A program made the position numbers and the translations under genes. A stretch of 64,000 bases of DNA from positions 99,597,332 to 99,661,331 of the forward strand of contig JAAALK010000079.1 in assembly GCA_019279435.1 (NCBI GenBank), written 5' to 3'. Every line of letters begins with the position of its first letter. The first letter of the stretch is position 1. The DNA is from Zizania palustris. Its lineage: Eukaryota > Streptophyta > Magnoliopsida > Poales > Poaceae. Under the pieces are notes generated by a model. It ran no database searches, had not been told where the DNA came from, and saw only the letters and a list, made by a program, of their open reading frames with translations. Of the stretch, positions 33,496-45,452 are shown piece after piece.

Positions 33496-33991
33496 TGTTG
33501 GGGGAAAATATCTCATCTTCGGGGTTATTGCCGAAGCAACATAAAGGCAGACAGCGGATTCGAAGGTTCCCAGACGATCATCTTCGAAGATACCCGGAAC
33601 CAAGTTCGAAGTACGAAGATAGGCATTGGTTCGGAGTACATCTTTGAACTAAGGCCCTCCAAGATCTTTTCTACCAGCTAAGATGGAAGACTTATCTTCT
33701 TTCTCATTAGATTAGTCTTTTACCATTTTAGCCCTATTAAGGGAACCAAATAGTTTCTACTATGTCGGTTGTAATAGAGGGGTAAATAGGTCTTTTCCTT
33801 AATGTTTGGGCCTATAAATACCCCCCATTTCACCCTGTAATAGGGACCGAATACAAGTTATTCAATACACACATTCGAACTATTCTAAGTTGTTATCCTT
33901 TCGGAGGCTTAGAACAGTTCTCTTCACAAACACTTCGTTTGTTAGTTTCTTTTTTCACAGAAACCTGTTAGCGTAATCTTTTACGCCAACA
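33496..33991 (+). repeat. 3' LTR of G2 (496 bp)
   Basis: It runs TGTTGG to CCAACA and is about 99% identical to the 5' LTR at 24829-25323; differences are five substitutions and one T insertion near 33950. It is followed by the GGAGT target duplication. Confidence 0.95.
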
Positions 33992-35973
33992 GGAGTCACT
34001 TTTACTTGGGAACCAGCACAAGAACAAGCTTTTGCCACACTCAAAGATCGTCTTACACATGCACCTCTACTTCAACTACCCGATTTCAGTAAGCCTTTTG
34101 AGTTAGAATGCGATGCTAGTGGTTTTGGACTAGGAGGTGTGCTGCTGCAAGGAGGTAAACCCGTGGCCTATTTTAGTGAGAAATTACATGGCCCACAGTT
34201 GAACTATTCTACCTATGATAAGGAATTATATGCCTTAGTGCGTGTGCTTGAAACTTGGCAACATTATCTTTTGCCTAAGGAGTTTATTATTCATTCGGAT
34301 CATGAAGCATTGAAGCATATACGTAGTCAAGCAAATCTGAATAAACGACATGCTAAATGGGTAGAATTTATTGAAACTTTTCCATATATCATTAAGCATA
34401 AGAAAGGGAAAGATAATGTGATTGCCGATGCTTTATCTAGACGTTATACATTGCTTTCTCAACTTGATTATAAGATCTTTGGTTTAGAAACATTGAAGGA
34501 CATGTATGCTACTGATTTGGACTTCAAAGATGTTTTTGCAAATTGTACAAATGACCGTGCTTGGAACAAATATGTGCTGAATAATGGATATCTTTTCGTG
34601 CTAACAAGTTATGCGTGCCGGCTAACTCTCTTCGCTTGTTGTTATTGCAGGAAGCACACGGTGGTGGTTTGATGGGTCATTTTGGATCAAAGAAAACCGA
34701 AGATGTGCTGTCCACACACTTCTATTGGCCTAGGATGAGACGAGATGTTGAGCGTTATGTGGCACGATGCATTACTTGCAATAAAGCTAAGTCCCGTCTA
34801 AACCCAAATGGTCTTTATATGCCTCTACCCGTTCCTAGTGTACCTTGGGAGGATATTTCTATGGATTTTGTGTTAGGATTACCTAGAACTAGGAGGTGGA
34901 GAGATAGTATTTTTGTGGTGGTAGATCGGTTCTCTAAAATGGCGCATTTTATACCTTGTCACAAGAGCGACGACGCTACAAATGTTGCTGATTTGTTTTT
35001 CAGAGAGGTCGTACGCTTGCATGGAGTGCCCAATACCATCGTTTCAGATCGTGATGCCAAATTCTTAAGTCATTTTTGGAGGACGTTGTGGCATAAGTTG
35101 GGGACGAAGCTGCTGTTTTCTACTACTTGTCACCCCCAAACGGATGGACAAACGGAGGTCGTCAACCGCACATTGTCCACCATGTTGAGGGCTGTTTTGA
35201 AGACCAACTTGAAGCTTTGGGAAGAGTGTCTACCTCATATTGAGTTTGCATATAATAGGTCAGTACACTCCACTACTAAGGTAACTCCGTTTCAAGTGGT
35301 CTATGGCTTTAATCCACGTGCTCCCATTGATTTGCTACCATTACCACCATCTGAAAAATTGAATTTTGATGCTACTACACGTGCTGAATTATTACTTAAG
35401 ATGCATGAAACTACTAAAGCAAATATAGAGAAAATGAATGAGAAATATCGTGCTTATGGTAGTAAGGGTAGAAAAGAGATAACATTTGAACCGGGTGATC
35501 TTGTTTGGTTGCACTTGCGCAAGGATCGTTTTCCTGATTTACGAAAGTCTAAATTGATGCCCCGTGCTGATGGTCCTTTCCGTGTGCTTGAGAAGATAAA
35601 TGACAATGCATATAAGCTTGAGTTGCCTGCAGCTTTTGGGGTTAGTCCCACATTTAACATTTCAGATTTAAAGCCCTATTTGGGAGATGATGATGAGCTT
35701 GAGTCGAGGACGACTCCAATTCAAGAGGGGGAGGATGATGAGGACATCACTTCACATGATACACACATGGAGCCTCCACCTACAATTCAACTACAAGGAC
35801 CAATCACACGCGCCCGTGCCCGTCGGTTGAACCATGAGGTTAATTCTTTCCTTAGCAACTATGTTAATATTTGTTTGGACAGGATGCTACTGAATACTAG
35901 CGATATTTTGTTGCTTAGGAACATGGGAGATGGAATAGAAGAATTGGAGTTGAAGACGGAGTCGCACGGATGA
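33992..35973 (+). pseudogene. K RNase H + integrase, running into the 3' LTR
   Basis: RNase H has all acidic residues (ECDASGFG, YDKELYAL, HSDHEAL, VIADALS). A frameshift near 34605 separates it from the integrase, which is then open to TGA 35971-35973. The integrase has the H-H-C-C box (CITCNKAK, about 34770), the D, D, E core (SMDFVLGLP, VSDRDAKF, TDGQTEVVN) and a GPF motif near 35574. The last 79 codons lie within the 3' LTR and end with a PITRARARRLNHEV motif. That overlap of pol with the LTR is known in the CRM clade, where a C-terminal motif replaces the chromodomain; assignment to CRM is an inference. Confidence 0.88.
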
Positions 35974-36646
35974 TTTGAAGTCAAGAATTCGCTGGTTCGG
36001 ACTACATCAACCACCCTGCACCAAAATGGGCATAACTTCCTCATACGAAGTCCGATTGGCGCGTTCTTTGACTTTTTGGAAAGCTGAGGAGAAGACGGAT
36101 CGTTTGCCGTTGGTTTCACCTCATTTGGAGTCTCGAGCCGTTCTGTGTGATTTAAACCGTCCTGCATGACAGAACTGGGCCGTGTTGGCCCATAGTCCAA
36201 GTCTGTTCGTCTTCTAGCCCACAGCCCGTGTCTGTTCGCCTTCCACAGGCTGCCGCCCTATATATTCTCATGCCAGCCACCTCTAGGGTGAGGTTTTGCT
36301 TTGTTTGCATCTACACTGTTGTGTTTAGATCCCGCCTCTTGCACCGGACCGATTGGCTGCTGCATTGGCGTTTGTGAAACCTCACCTTATCTTCGTTTGT
36401 CTGTGATTTGGCATTCGATTTGTATCCTTCCTGTTCTTGCTTGTGTTCTTGGGTTCGCTTGCAGGAATTAGCCTTCGTGGCGAGGTCAATCGCGTCCTGC
36501 GTGGTTGATAACCAACAGAGACAGTGGTGTAACGATTGCAAGGTTTTGATCCGCCGGACCGGAGCCTTGGATCGCCAACGTCGAGATTCTCCACCAACCC
36601 AAGTTTATCCTTTACCTAGCGGAAGATCGGGACCACTCCCCCATCA
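35736..36646 (+). repeat. 3' LTR of K (911 bp)
   Basis: It runs TGATGAGGAC...CCCATCA, the same length as the solo LTR at 18981-19891. It is preceded by the purine tract AAGAGGGGGAGGA and followed by AAAGG (36647-36651), the TSD shared with the solo LTR. Confidence 0.93.
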
Positions 36647-36651
36647 AAAGG

Positions 36652-38119
36652 TGTCATTGACCTTGTTCATGTTGATACCCATCATCAGTTGGTTGACATT
36701 TTCACCAAACCCCTAGATCAGTCTACCTTTGAGCGTTTACGAGGGGATTTGGGTGTTGTGTATCCTTTCTAGGATATTTTGCGTCAGTTGTTCTTTCTTC
36801 TTTACTCTTTTCTTGAGTCTTTTTGTGTGTGTTCATATCTTGCATATTCACATATCAGACTTTAGAGCTGCTTCTGTTATATGATTGAACTGCTTTACTT
36901 ATTCTAGCTGGTACATGCTTTTGGATACTTGTCATTGATCATGCTTTGGTTCAGTTCACTTAATATATCTGATATCTGTCATATGCATGGCTTTTATGCT
37001 TTAAAACTTGAAAAATGATCACCATTGCTTCCAGTAACTAGCATGTGTAGGCTAAATGTTTTTGCTATCTGTTACATGCCTTGTAGCTAGTTCCTGACTT
37101 AGATGCAAACATGCAACTTGGACATCTTTCTGCTTTAAAACATGGAAATGTGCTATAAAAATGATGAAAAATCAAGAAAAATGAAAATTACATGCCTCTT
37201 TATGCATAACTTGCCAAGATCCAGGTGGGTTTGCTTTGTCGCATTGCATTGTTCTGGACTGCGTACCATAGCACTTTGGTATGAACTAGGACAATGTAGT
37301 GTATGCCAAGATCAATGTCTTAAGCTTCTGATGGTCCAGATCTGGCCTAGGCTTGACTTGATCGGTCAGCATAAGGTTTGACACGCAAATAACCCCTGGC
37401 ATAAATGAAAAAGAGAAAAGAAAAAGCTTGAAAATTGAAATGATAACAAGTTTGCTGAAGCACTTTGATTTGGACATTGCTTATCTTGGTAGATATCAGT
37501 TAGCTTTTGCATCTCATGCTTTACCTTGCTTGTTTACTGGAAAATGTGGTGATGCTTTTGTTTGCAAAAACTGAAAAATGCGTGCTAATGACTTTCTTTA
37601 GATATCATCTGTTGCACTGATCATGCCATGTGTCTTAGACAATATGTCTTTTGCTCTACTTGTTAGATGTTGTAATTGCAGTCAATCATATCTGAGAAGC
37701 ATACTTTCTACACTCCACATGTACCCCAGTTGCATTCATTACATATTTTGAGGGGGAGTTGCATTTCAGGGGGAGTCTGTGTCTCTTTTGAGTGCTTGAT
37801 GAGTTCACTTGTCAACAAGGGGGAGAAATTTTGGGATAAGAGTTCAAGGGGGAGTTTTGGCTTTCTCTGGGATTTGTTTCTTACTATTTTGATATCCTTG
37901 TTGTTGTTTCTGAGATCGCACTCATTTTGAGCTTTTACCCTTGGTTAACCATAATGACCGTTTCTTGCGTTTGTTGGCTTTTGGTCATTAGGGTTAAACT
38001 TTTACTTCATTTTCTTCTTTGGTTTTCTTGTGTTTTGTTTTTGTGTTTCCACTGTTGCTTGTAGATTTTGAAGAGCTGAAGAAGTGAAGTGTTTACAATG
38101 CACTCATCAAGGGGGAGAT
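36652..38119 (+). repeat. A pol end and 3' UTR, second copy
   Basis: It repeats 19897-21364 exactly 16,755 bases downstream, with about seven differences in 1,468 bases by hand count. It holds the last 40 pol codons (stop 36770-36772) and the series of AGGGGGAG purine tracts before the LTR. Confidence 0.92.
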
Positions 38120-39742
38120 TGAGGAGCCATGCTGAATAGCGTGGGCCTCATGGCTCCAGATGTGATGAGTCATTGTCAACGATAGTCAAAGAGGACAGAA
38201 GAAGAAAGGAGATCTGCTGTTTCATGGGCCGCGTGTGACTCAGGTATACGGGCAGCAAGCGACTATTGGGCAAAGGAGGCTGCGAAGTCGGGCTGGCCCA
38301 ATCCGGGTACATGGGCCAGAAGCAGCAGAAGACCCACTGGGCTGTTGACCAGGATTGACTCAGGCACACGGGCGGTGAGTGATTGCCGGGCTGAGAGAGC
38401 TGCGGAATCAGGCCGGCCCAATCCGGGTACCTGGTGCAAAGTCGGTGGAGGCTTTGTCAGTTTCGGCGCAAAACTGGCAACCGTTGATCTTGTATCGGAC
38501 TGTCCAGAAGAGAAGTCGTAGTCGCTACGAAAGCTTAGCTTCCAGATAAGTCATCTGTATCTCTAGGCCCACAGTCAGTCAGTCGAGTCTGTAAAAAATC
38601 CTAAGGGCAGTTGAGTCTTTTCCTTTATTTCATCGTCTGTAAAAAACCCTAAGGGGCTGGTGGAATATTCCTAGTGTTTGGCAGCCTATAAATAGGGCCC
38701 CAATCCCTAGGGTTAGGTCAGCCTTTTGTTGAAATCACTTCTTATTCTATTGGGTCATTTTGTGTTTCCTGCTCTCTCTCTCCCTGTGTGCGCTGCCATG
38801 CAACCCCCTGTTCTTCCTGAGATTCATTTGGCTCTTTACTGTTTGGAAGCTTTTATTACTATCGATTCTCATGCGCATCACTTCATTTAAGGTTCTGTTG
38901 GTTCGGTTTGCACACAACTAATTTATTCCTGAGCAGAAGCTTCTTTGTGGCTTCTATTTGTTCTTCACAAGAGTACTAGTTCTTGTGGCTGGTAGCAAGT
39001 AGTACTACTTTCCTGTAGCTACAGTGTGCTAGTACTTTAGCCTTGCTTTTCCTGTGTTGCTTTTTGATCGAGTTGACAGGGCCAAAGTCCCTTTTCTTGT
39101 GTGAAGTCCAACTCTATGAAGCAGACTTCGAATCTGCAAGCTTCGAATCAGCAGACTTCGAATCAGCAGACTTCGAATCAGCAGACTTCGAATCTGCAAG
39201 CTTCGAATCAGCAGACTTCGAATCAGCAGACTTCGAATCTGCAGACTTCGAATCTGCAAGCTTCGAATCTGTAGACTTCGAATCAGCAGACTTCGAATCA
39301 GCATACTTCGAATCAGCAAGCTTCGAATCTATAGACTTCAAATCGGCAGACTTCGAATCAGTAGACTTCGAATATGCAAGCTTCGAATCAGCAGACTTCG
39401 AATCAGCAGACTTCGAATCAGCAGACTTTGAATCTGCAGACTTCGAATCTGCAGACTTCGAATCTGCAGATTTAGAATCTGCAGCAGACTTTGAATCAGC
39501 AGTCTTAGAATCTACAGGCTTCGAATCTGAAGGCTTTTCCAAGTAACTTACTGGAGACAACTTTGAACAGTAATCTCTCAATCGATTGCTGTTATTTATT
39601 TCTGTGAAGTTTTGATCGATCTGTTTACGTCTTGCTGCTAAGTCTTTTGAGGTGCGTTGGGTGTTGGAAGCAGGCCATTGTTTCGAAAGAACTTTTTAGG
39701 CGCCCATTCACCCCCCCTCTGGTCGCTACTTTCGGTCCTACA
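38120..39742 (+). repeat. A 3' LTR, complete (1623 bp), minisatellite at about 39118-39535
   Basis: It runs TGAGGAGCC...CGGTCCTACA. It has the 5' palindrome, the 120-bp duplication, a TATA box (CCTATAAATAGGG, near 38685-38697) and about 27 units of the 15-bp TTCGAA/CTGCAG array. It is followed at 39743 by RNase H of element C, so it is the true right end of A; the expected right TSD copy is CACGC (39743-39747), whose partner lies left of the window. Confidence 0.92.
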
Positions 39743-40311
39743 CACGCGCATCTCACCGGTAGGCTGTGAAGCGTATTTTCAGGTATCTTATTTATGCTCC
39801 TAATTTAGGTCTCTATTATTCTGCATCATCGTCTCTTGATCTAGCTGGTTTTTCGGACGCTGATTTTGGTGGGTGCCGGCTGGATCGCAAGTCGACTTCC
39901 GGTACTTGCCAGCTTCTTGGTTCTTCACTTGTTTCATGGTCTTCTCGAAAACAATCTGGAGTTGCGCTTTCTACTACTGAGGCTGAGTATGTAGCTACTG
40001 CTAGCTGCTGTTCTCAGTTAGTTTGGATAATTTCTACTTTGCAGGATTTTGGGTTGTTCTTCCCTTCGAGAGTTCCTTTGTTTTGTGATAGCACCAGTGC
40101 AATTAGTGTAGGGAAAAACCCATGTCTTCATTCTAAAACCAAACATATTGATGTGCGCTTTTACTTTCTGAGCGATCAATATGAGAAAGGGGTCATTGAT
40201 CTTATACATGTTGATACCCATCAGCAATTAGCTGATATTTTTACTAAACCCCTAGATCAGTCTACTTTTGAGCGTTTACGAGGGGATTTGGGAGTTGTGT
40301 ATCCTTTTTAG
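39743..40311 (+). pseudogene. Sirevirus C pol, RNase H end
   Basis: It encodes the Copia RNase H C-terminus (SDADFGGCRLDRKSTSGTCQ, STTEAEYVATASCCSQL, ADIFTKPLDQ) up to TAG 40309-40311. It is similar to but distinct from A and H. A TAG near 39762 is present in the first codons. Its 5' part should lie left of the window, beyond the insertion of A. Confidence 0.9.
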
Positions 40312-42120
40312 GATATTTTGAGTCAGTTTTTACTTTCTTCTTTATTTTTTATTGAGTCTTTTTGTGCGCATTCATATCATGCATAATCATTAGTCACATT
40401 TTGTGCTTGCTTCTGCTATATGATTAAACTGCTTTACTTTCTCTAGCTAGTATATGTTTTGATTACTTGTCGATTATCATGTTTTTGTTTCAGTTCACGT
40501 GATATATATGTTATTTGTCATATGCATGGCTTTTATGTTTTAAAATTGAAAAATAATCACCATTGCCTCTGGTAACTAGCATGTGTAGGCTTAATGCGTT
40601 TGCTATCTTTTACATGCCTTGTAGCTAGATCCTTACTTAGATGCAGATATGCATCTTGGACATTTATATACTTTAAATATGAAAAATGTGCTATAAAAAT
40701 GATAAAAAATTCTGAAAAATGAAAAATTTATGCATTTTTATGATTATCAGAAAAGATGTAGGTGGGTTTGCTTTGTCGCATTGCATTGTTCTGGACTGCT
40801 TACCATAGCACTTTGGTATGAACTAGGATGGTGTAATGTATGCCAAGACCAATGTCTTAAGCTTCTGATGGTCCAGTTCTGGCCTAGGCTTGACTTGGTT
40901 GGTTAGCATAAGGTTTGACATGCAAATAACCCTTGGCAGAAATGAAAAATAAAAGGAAAAAGAAATAGACTGAAAATTTTAAAAAGATGACTAGTTTGCT
41001 GAAGCACTTTGGTTTGGTCAATGCTTATCTTGCTAGATATCAGTTAGCTTTTGCATATCATGTTTTACCTTACTTGTCAACTAGAAAATGTGGTGATGCT
41101 TTTGTTTGCGAAAATGTAGTGTTTTTGCTATCTGTTACATGCCTTGTAGCTCGTTCCTTACTTAGATGCAGTTATGAAACTTGGTCATCTATTTGCTTTA
41201 AACATGGAAAATGTGCTCTAAAAATGATAAAAAATCAGAAAAATGAAAATTCCATGCCTTTTTATGCATAATCTGAAAAGATCCGGGTGGGTTTGCTTTG
41301 TCGCATTGCATTGTTCTTGACTGCGTACCATAGCACTTTGCTATGAACTAGGACAATGTAGTGTATGCCAAGACCAATGTCTTAAGCTTCTGATGGTCCA
41401 GTTCTGGCCTAGGCTTGACTTGGTCGGTCAGCATAAGGTTTGACATGCAAATAACCCCTGGCACAAATGAAAAAGGAAAAAGAAAAAGCCTGAAAATTAA
41501 AAGATAACAAGTTTGCTGAAGCACTTTATTTTGGACGATGCTTATCTCAGTAGATATCAGTTAGCTTGTGCATCTCATGCTTTACCGTGCTTGTCATCTG
41601 GAAAATGTGGTGATGCTTTTGTTTGCAAAAATTTAACACTGTGTGCTAATGACTTTCTTTAGATATCATTTGTTGCACTGATCGTGTCATGTATCTTAGA
41701 CAGTATATCTTTTGCTATAATTGTTAGATGTTGTAATTGCAGTCAATCATATCTAAGAAGCATGCTTTTCACACTCCACCTGTACCCCATTTGCATTCAT
41801 GGCATATTTTGAGGGGGAGCTGCATTTCAGGGGGAGTCTGTGTCTATGTCTCTTTAGAGTGCATTTAGTCTCATTTGATGAGTCAAATTGTCAACAAGGG
41901 GGAGAAATTTTGGAGTATATTTTTTAGCTTTTTGTGGGATTTATTTCAGGGGGAGTTCCTCGTTGGTAATTTTAAAATTTTGAGATTGCACTTGTTTTTG
42001 AGTCTTTATTTTTGGTTAACCATAATGACCATGTTTCTTGCTTCTATTTGGATTTTGGTCATTAGGGTTAAACTTTTATTTTCTTTCTTCTATTTTATTT
42101 TGTCTTTGTTTTTCTGTTTG
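40312..42120 (+). repeat. C 3' UTR with 525-bp tandem duplication and polypurine tracts
   Basis: It is homologous to the 3' UTR of A but longer, because a unit of about 525 bp is present twice (about 40592-41117 and 41118-41640, anchored by TGCTATC...TACATGCCTTGTAGCT at 40601 and 41126). AGGGGGAG tracts lie near 41811, 41832, 41898 and 41949. Homology to A stops at about 42120, before the LTR would begin, so the 3' LTR of C is missing or too diverged. No gene is seen. Confidence 0.8.
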
Positions 42121-42349
42121 ATTTTTTTTAAAATTCTCCAAGTCAAAAGAATATTTTAGGAAATTTTTCTAAATTTTTAGGACCTTTGCAAAAAGCATAG
42201 AAATTACAAAGGAATTTCAGCAATTATTTTAATTGAAAAATGAATTTAAATTCCTGTTGGGCCGGCTCCCTCCAATCTTGCTCCGCGGTCCAACCAACTC
42301 GCTCATCCTCAGTGATAGTCGGGCCCCACCTATCGGCGCCGTCCCTCGT
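42121..42349. other. Unclassified sequence left of solo LTR D
   Basis: An AT-rich stretch turns GC-rich (GGGCCGGCTCC onward). It continues on the other side of the solo LTR at 43633. No coding capacity is seen; probably part of an old retrotransposon LTR. Confidence 0.5.
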
Positions 42350-43632
42350 TATAGGACTGAGAGTAGCGACTAGAGGGGGGCGAATGTGCGCCTAAACAGA
42401 ATTCTTTTGAATCGATGACCTACCCTTAACACCTAATGCACCTCAAAAGACAACTAACAGAAACAAACCAAATTTCACAAAAATGCCACAGACAAAATCA
42501 GTGTTATCACTCTCCTATCAGATATGGTTAAATAAGACAGTCTGAGAGATCATAAGCACTAAAATAATCTATCTTAAAAACAACGGATGTCCTAATAAAA
42601 AAGACACCACCGTAGTGCTTAAAGGCAGATTGACATTACTCACAGTATAAATGACATCTCCACAAAAACACATATAATCCATCAATCATATGCAGAACAT
42701 CCTTAATTCCCACGCAGATCACAAATATGAGAGAATACAATATTTAACGCATTTAATCTAGACAAAATAAATGCAGTAAATAAAATATGTTTGTTGTAAT
42801 TAAACTTACCACTGAATATTCAGAACTAATTACTATAGTGCAAGAGAATCGAGGAATAGAAATTTACTATGGAATCAGAACTCTTGTTCTGATTCGGGCT
42901 TCACGCGGGCCTATGTTCTGCCTATGCCATGAGCCAGTAGCTTCCTGCTCGCATGGCTTCTTCATTGACTGCTATGAACCTGTGCCCCTCACGCCAAGCA
43001 CACCCCGAGGCCCAGTGCAGCTCTCACGCACTAGGAGCACCACGTTGCTCCGCACAGCCTTCATGTGGTGAGGTCCCTTACGCCTCGAGCGCCTTGTGTC
43101 TCTGTCCCTCGCGTCGAGTGGCCTCGCATGCATCCTCGATTGGCCTCCCGTGCCCCTGGTTCCATGGCACCGCACGTGCAGCAGGGAAGAGACAAAAACG
43201 ATGGAGAAAATGGAGGAGGCTAGAGGAAGAAGGGTGACCTAAAAATCCCCAAAAACATTTCTGAAAAGTGAACTCAGATTTTGCATTCAAGTGAGTTGGT
43301 GAAACCCTAGGGTATACATGGCCTTTTATAGACAGTTCAAAAAGTGGAAAAATACGCAATTACCCCTAGGGTAAAATACATACAGACGCAAAAATAAAAC
43401 TACGGGCCCAATGTGCAAAATAGTAAAATCATATCTAAAGATAGCATGTCTTGACTCCGCGTCCCCTCCGCCCAGCAGTCGCTCGCCGCCCGTGTACCTA
43501 AGTCACATGCAGTTAAGATGCGGTAGGTCTTCTCTTACCCTCATCTCCTCTTCTCTCTTGACTTCCATTGACAATCACTCATCCCTTCTAGAGCCATGAG
43601 GCCCATGATCTTTAACATAGCTCCTCACTCGT
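42345..43632 (-). mobile_element. Sirevirus solo LTR D (minus strand) with TSD CTCGT
   Basis: The LTR body, 42350-43627 (1278 bp), reads TGAGGAGC...GTCCTATA on the minus strand, with the family ends slightly decayed (last base pair TA instead of CA). It is flanked by CTCGT at 42345-42349 and 43628-43632. It lacks the TTCGAA minisatellite. Open frames inside are GC-driven and not genes. Confidence 0.88.
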
Positions 43633-44224
43633 CCGCCTGGGCGCCTCACCCTCTCTACCGCGTGGACCCCTCCTGTTAGACCTATGCGCTCGCCGCCCTC
43701 ACTGACCCGTAGGCCCCACCTGTCAACCCTATCGTATTGCCACCAGACTCCCACTGAAAATCCCCAAATCCCGCCGCCATGCACAAACCCTAATGCCCTC
43801 GTCCACGATCCCCGGCTCCGGCACTCCTATAAAACACTCAACCTCGATCCCCCAAACCTGTTCCACCCCTTAGCTTCGCCGATTGCCGTCTCATCACCGG
43901 TGATCTCCAAGAAAGCCTCCACCGCTCTACTTTACCTTCGGTAGCGTCACCTCTCCACCAGTGACCCTGCCAATCCTCACCGCTAGCACTGCCATGACCG
44001 CAACCACCTTCCCATCCTCGGTATCTACCCTATTCAGCCTCCCCATCGCCAGACTTTGCCGGAGTCATCAACCCAAAGGATCCCTTCCACCTTCGCTCAC
44101 CGCCTGTCATCATTCGTCATCCTATTCTGGTGCCATTAATGCCTTCATATTGCCAAGCTGCCGCTCGCCGTCACGTGAATCGCTCGACGTCACACCATGT
44201 CACCGCCGACAACCTGCCACCGTG
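43633..44224 (+). other. Unclassified GC-rich sequence with TATA-like box
   Basis: It continues 42121-42349 after the solo LTR. It contains CCTATAAAACACTC at about 43826-43839 followed by C-rich sequence, which looks like a promoter and 5' leader, either of an old LTR or of a captured gene 5' end. Short open frames give only proline/serine-rich products without a recognisable domain, so no gene is called. Confidence 0.4.
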
Positions 44225-45452
44225 CCAGATCAAAGCCTGTCCGTTCGATCCAGATCATGCGGCCTTGATTAAATCAGTGAGTGGCTCGTTGTAGTGTGTA
44301 CATCGTACCAGTTCGCTGTGTTTTAATCCTAGCCGTTGATCATCTCTTAAGCACCCTGCCTCACCCTGCATCGTTCGATCGGGATCTGATGGCCCTCTAT
44401 TGCCCGATCCATAGCACACGTGCGTGAGTTCACCGTGGACTCAGTCTGCCATGGACTTTTTCTGTTTTTCAGTTCAAAAATAATTCTAAAATTGATTCAA
44501 ACGTCAAAAATTACGCCAATGGACATCGACGTGGAGAGGGCGGTCAGACCGACCAAAGCAAGCCGATCATACTATGCGTGTACCAGTGATCGGACTGTCG
44601 GTGCGAAGTGGGTGCCACCAGATCGCCTGCACGTAGGCAGTCAGACTGGCATTGAGCCGCTGGTTAGACCATCCTATACCATCACGACCTAGTCAAACCA
44701 GCGAGAGTTGGCCAGTCAGACCGATAGGAAGCCGGTGATGACTCCGGCTCACCAATGGGTTCTCTGGTGGTAGGGGCTCAATGCAGGGCTTCTTGGCGGT
44801 GTAGATGAAAGTGTAGGCTGTGCAAAACACCAAGAAATTAGAAGCAATTTGGCCAGATCAAACCCTGGCCGTTCGATCCAGATCATGCGGCCCTGATTAA
44901 ATCAGTGAGTGGCTCGTTCTAGTGCGTACATCGTACCAGTTCGCTGTGTTTTAATCCTAGCTGTTGATCATCACTTAAGCACCCTGCCTCACCCTGCGTC
45001 GTTCGATCGGGATCTGATGGCCCTCTATTGCCCGATCCATAGCACACATGCGTGAGTTCACTGTGGACTCAGTCTGCCATGGACTTTTTTTGTTTTTTTA
45101 GTTCAAAAATAACGCCAATGGACATCGACGTGGAGAGGGCGGTCAGACCGACCAAAGCAAGCTGATCATACTAGGCGTGTACCAGCGATCGGACTGTCGG
45201 TGCGAAGTGGGTGCCACCGGATCGCCTGCACGTAGGCAGTCAGACTGGCATTGAGCCGCCGGTTAGACCGTCCTGTACCATCACGACCTAGTCAAACAAG
45301 TGAGAGTTGGCAAGTCAGATAGATAGGAAGCCGGTGATGACTCCGGCTCACCAATGGGTTCTCTGGTGGTAGGGGCTCAGTGCAAGGCTTCTTGGCGGTG
45401 TAGATGAAAGTGTAGGCTGTGCAAAACACCAAGAAATTAGAAGCAATTTGGC
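44225..45452. repeat. 628-bp tandem duplication
   Basis: Two copies in direct order, anchored by CCAGATCA at 44225 and 44853 and closing with GAAGCAATTTGGCC before each boundary. The second copy lacks about 30 bases in the AAAATAAT...AATTACGCC segment, flanked by short A/T repeats. Each copy ends in sequence like the inverted LTR to its right (GGTCAGACCGACC-rich). No coding sequence. Confidence 0.85.

Larger units (their letters stand above)
24824..33996 (+). mobile_element. Ty3/gypsy element G2 (Tat-like), rearranged, with TSD GGAGT
   Basis: The body is 24829-33991 (9163 bp), flanked by GGAGT at 24824-24828 and 33992-33996. Its two LTRs differ by about five substitutions and one indel in 495 bp (about 1%), so insertion was recent (roughly a few hundred thousand years at commonly used grass rates; inference). 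Inside, gag is reduced to a few codons, protease and RT are absent, a piece of the first RNase H is inverted, and aRNase H plus integrase, the 61-bp repeat and the antisense gene follow. It lacks RT, so its mobility would need helper proteins, unless the rearrangement came after insertion. Confidence 0.95.
22497..36646 (+). mobile_element. Chromovirus K (CRM/Reina-like Ty3/gypsy), 5'-truncated, split by G2
   Basis: K comprises 22497-24828 and 33992-36646. Its 5' LTR and the start of gag are missing; in their place is a piece of the A LTR. The 3' LTR (35736-36646) is intact and followed by AAAGG, the TSD also seen at the solo LTR. The single CCHC knuckle, RT, RNase H and integrase motifs are of chromovirus type. 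The polyprotein runs on into the 3' LTR, as reported for CRM-clade elements; I could not identify a classical chromodomain. G2 inserted at codon-level precision in the RT/RNase H linker, duplicating GGAGT. Confidence 0.85.
11846..39742 (+). mobile_element. Sirevirus-type Copia element A (plus strand), heavily interrupted
   Basis: Pieces: truncated 5' LTR 11846-13091, PBS, gag and pol to 18980, pol end plus 3' UTR 19897-21364 with a cut 3' LTR to 22496, and a second copy of pol end, 3' UTR and 3' LTR at 36652-39742. Interruptions: Sirevirus B (which cut the 5' LTR), a chromovirus solo LTR, and chromovirus K with gypsy G2 inside. A has several purine tracts (AGGGGGAG) upstream of its 3' LTR, a known Sirevirus signature. 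After its last LTR the sequence becomes RNase H of another Sirevirus, C, so A inserted into C. Its coding region is decayed. Confidence 0.88.

Noticed and set aside
18981..36646. Two independent chromovirus insertions into A
   Set aside because: Both LTRs sit at the identical site with the same AAAGG TSD, and flanking A sequence is duplicated too; one insertion plus duplication is simpler.
42953..43237. GC-rich open frames in 42787-43359
   Set aside because: They lie entirely inside solo LTR D, bounded by a perfect TSD.
43684..44272. Possible host gene 5' end with TATA box and proline-rich frame
   Set aside because: No domain, no splice-supported continuation, and the sequence borders repeated LTR-like DNA. 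Kept only as unclassified.
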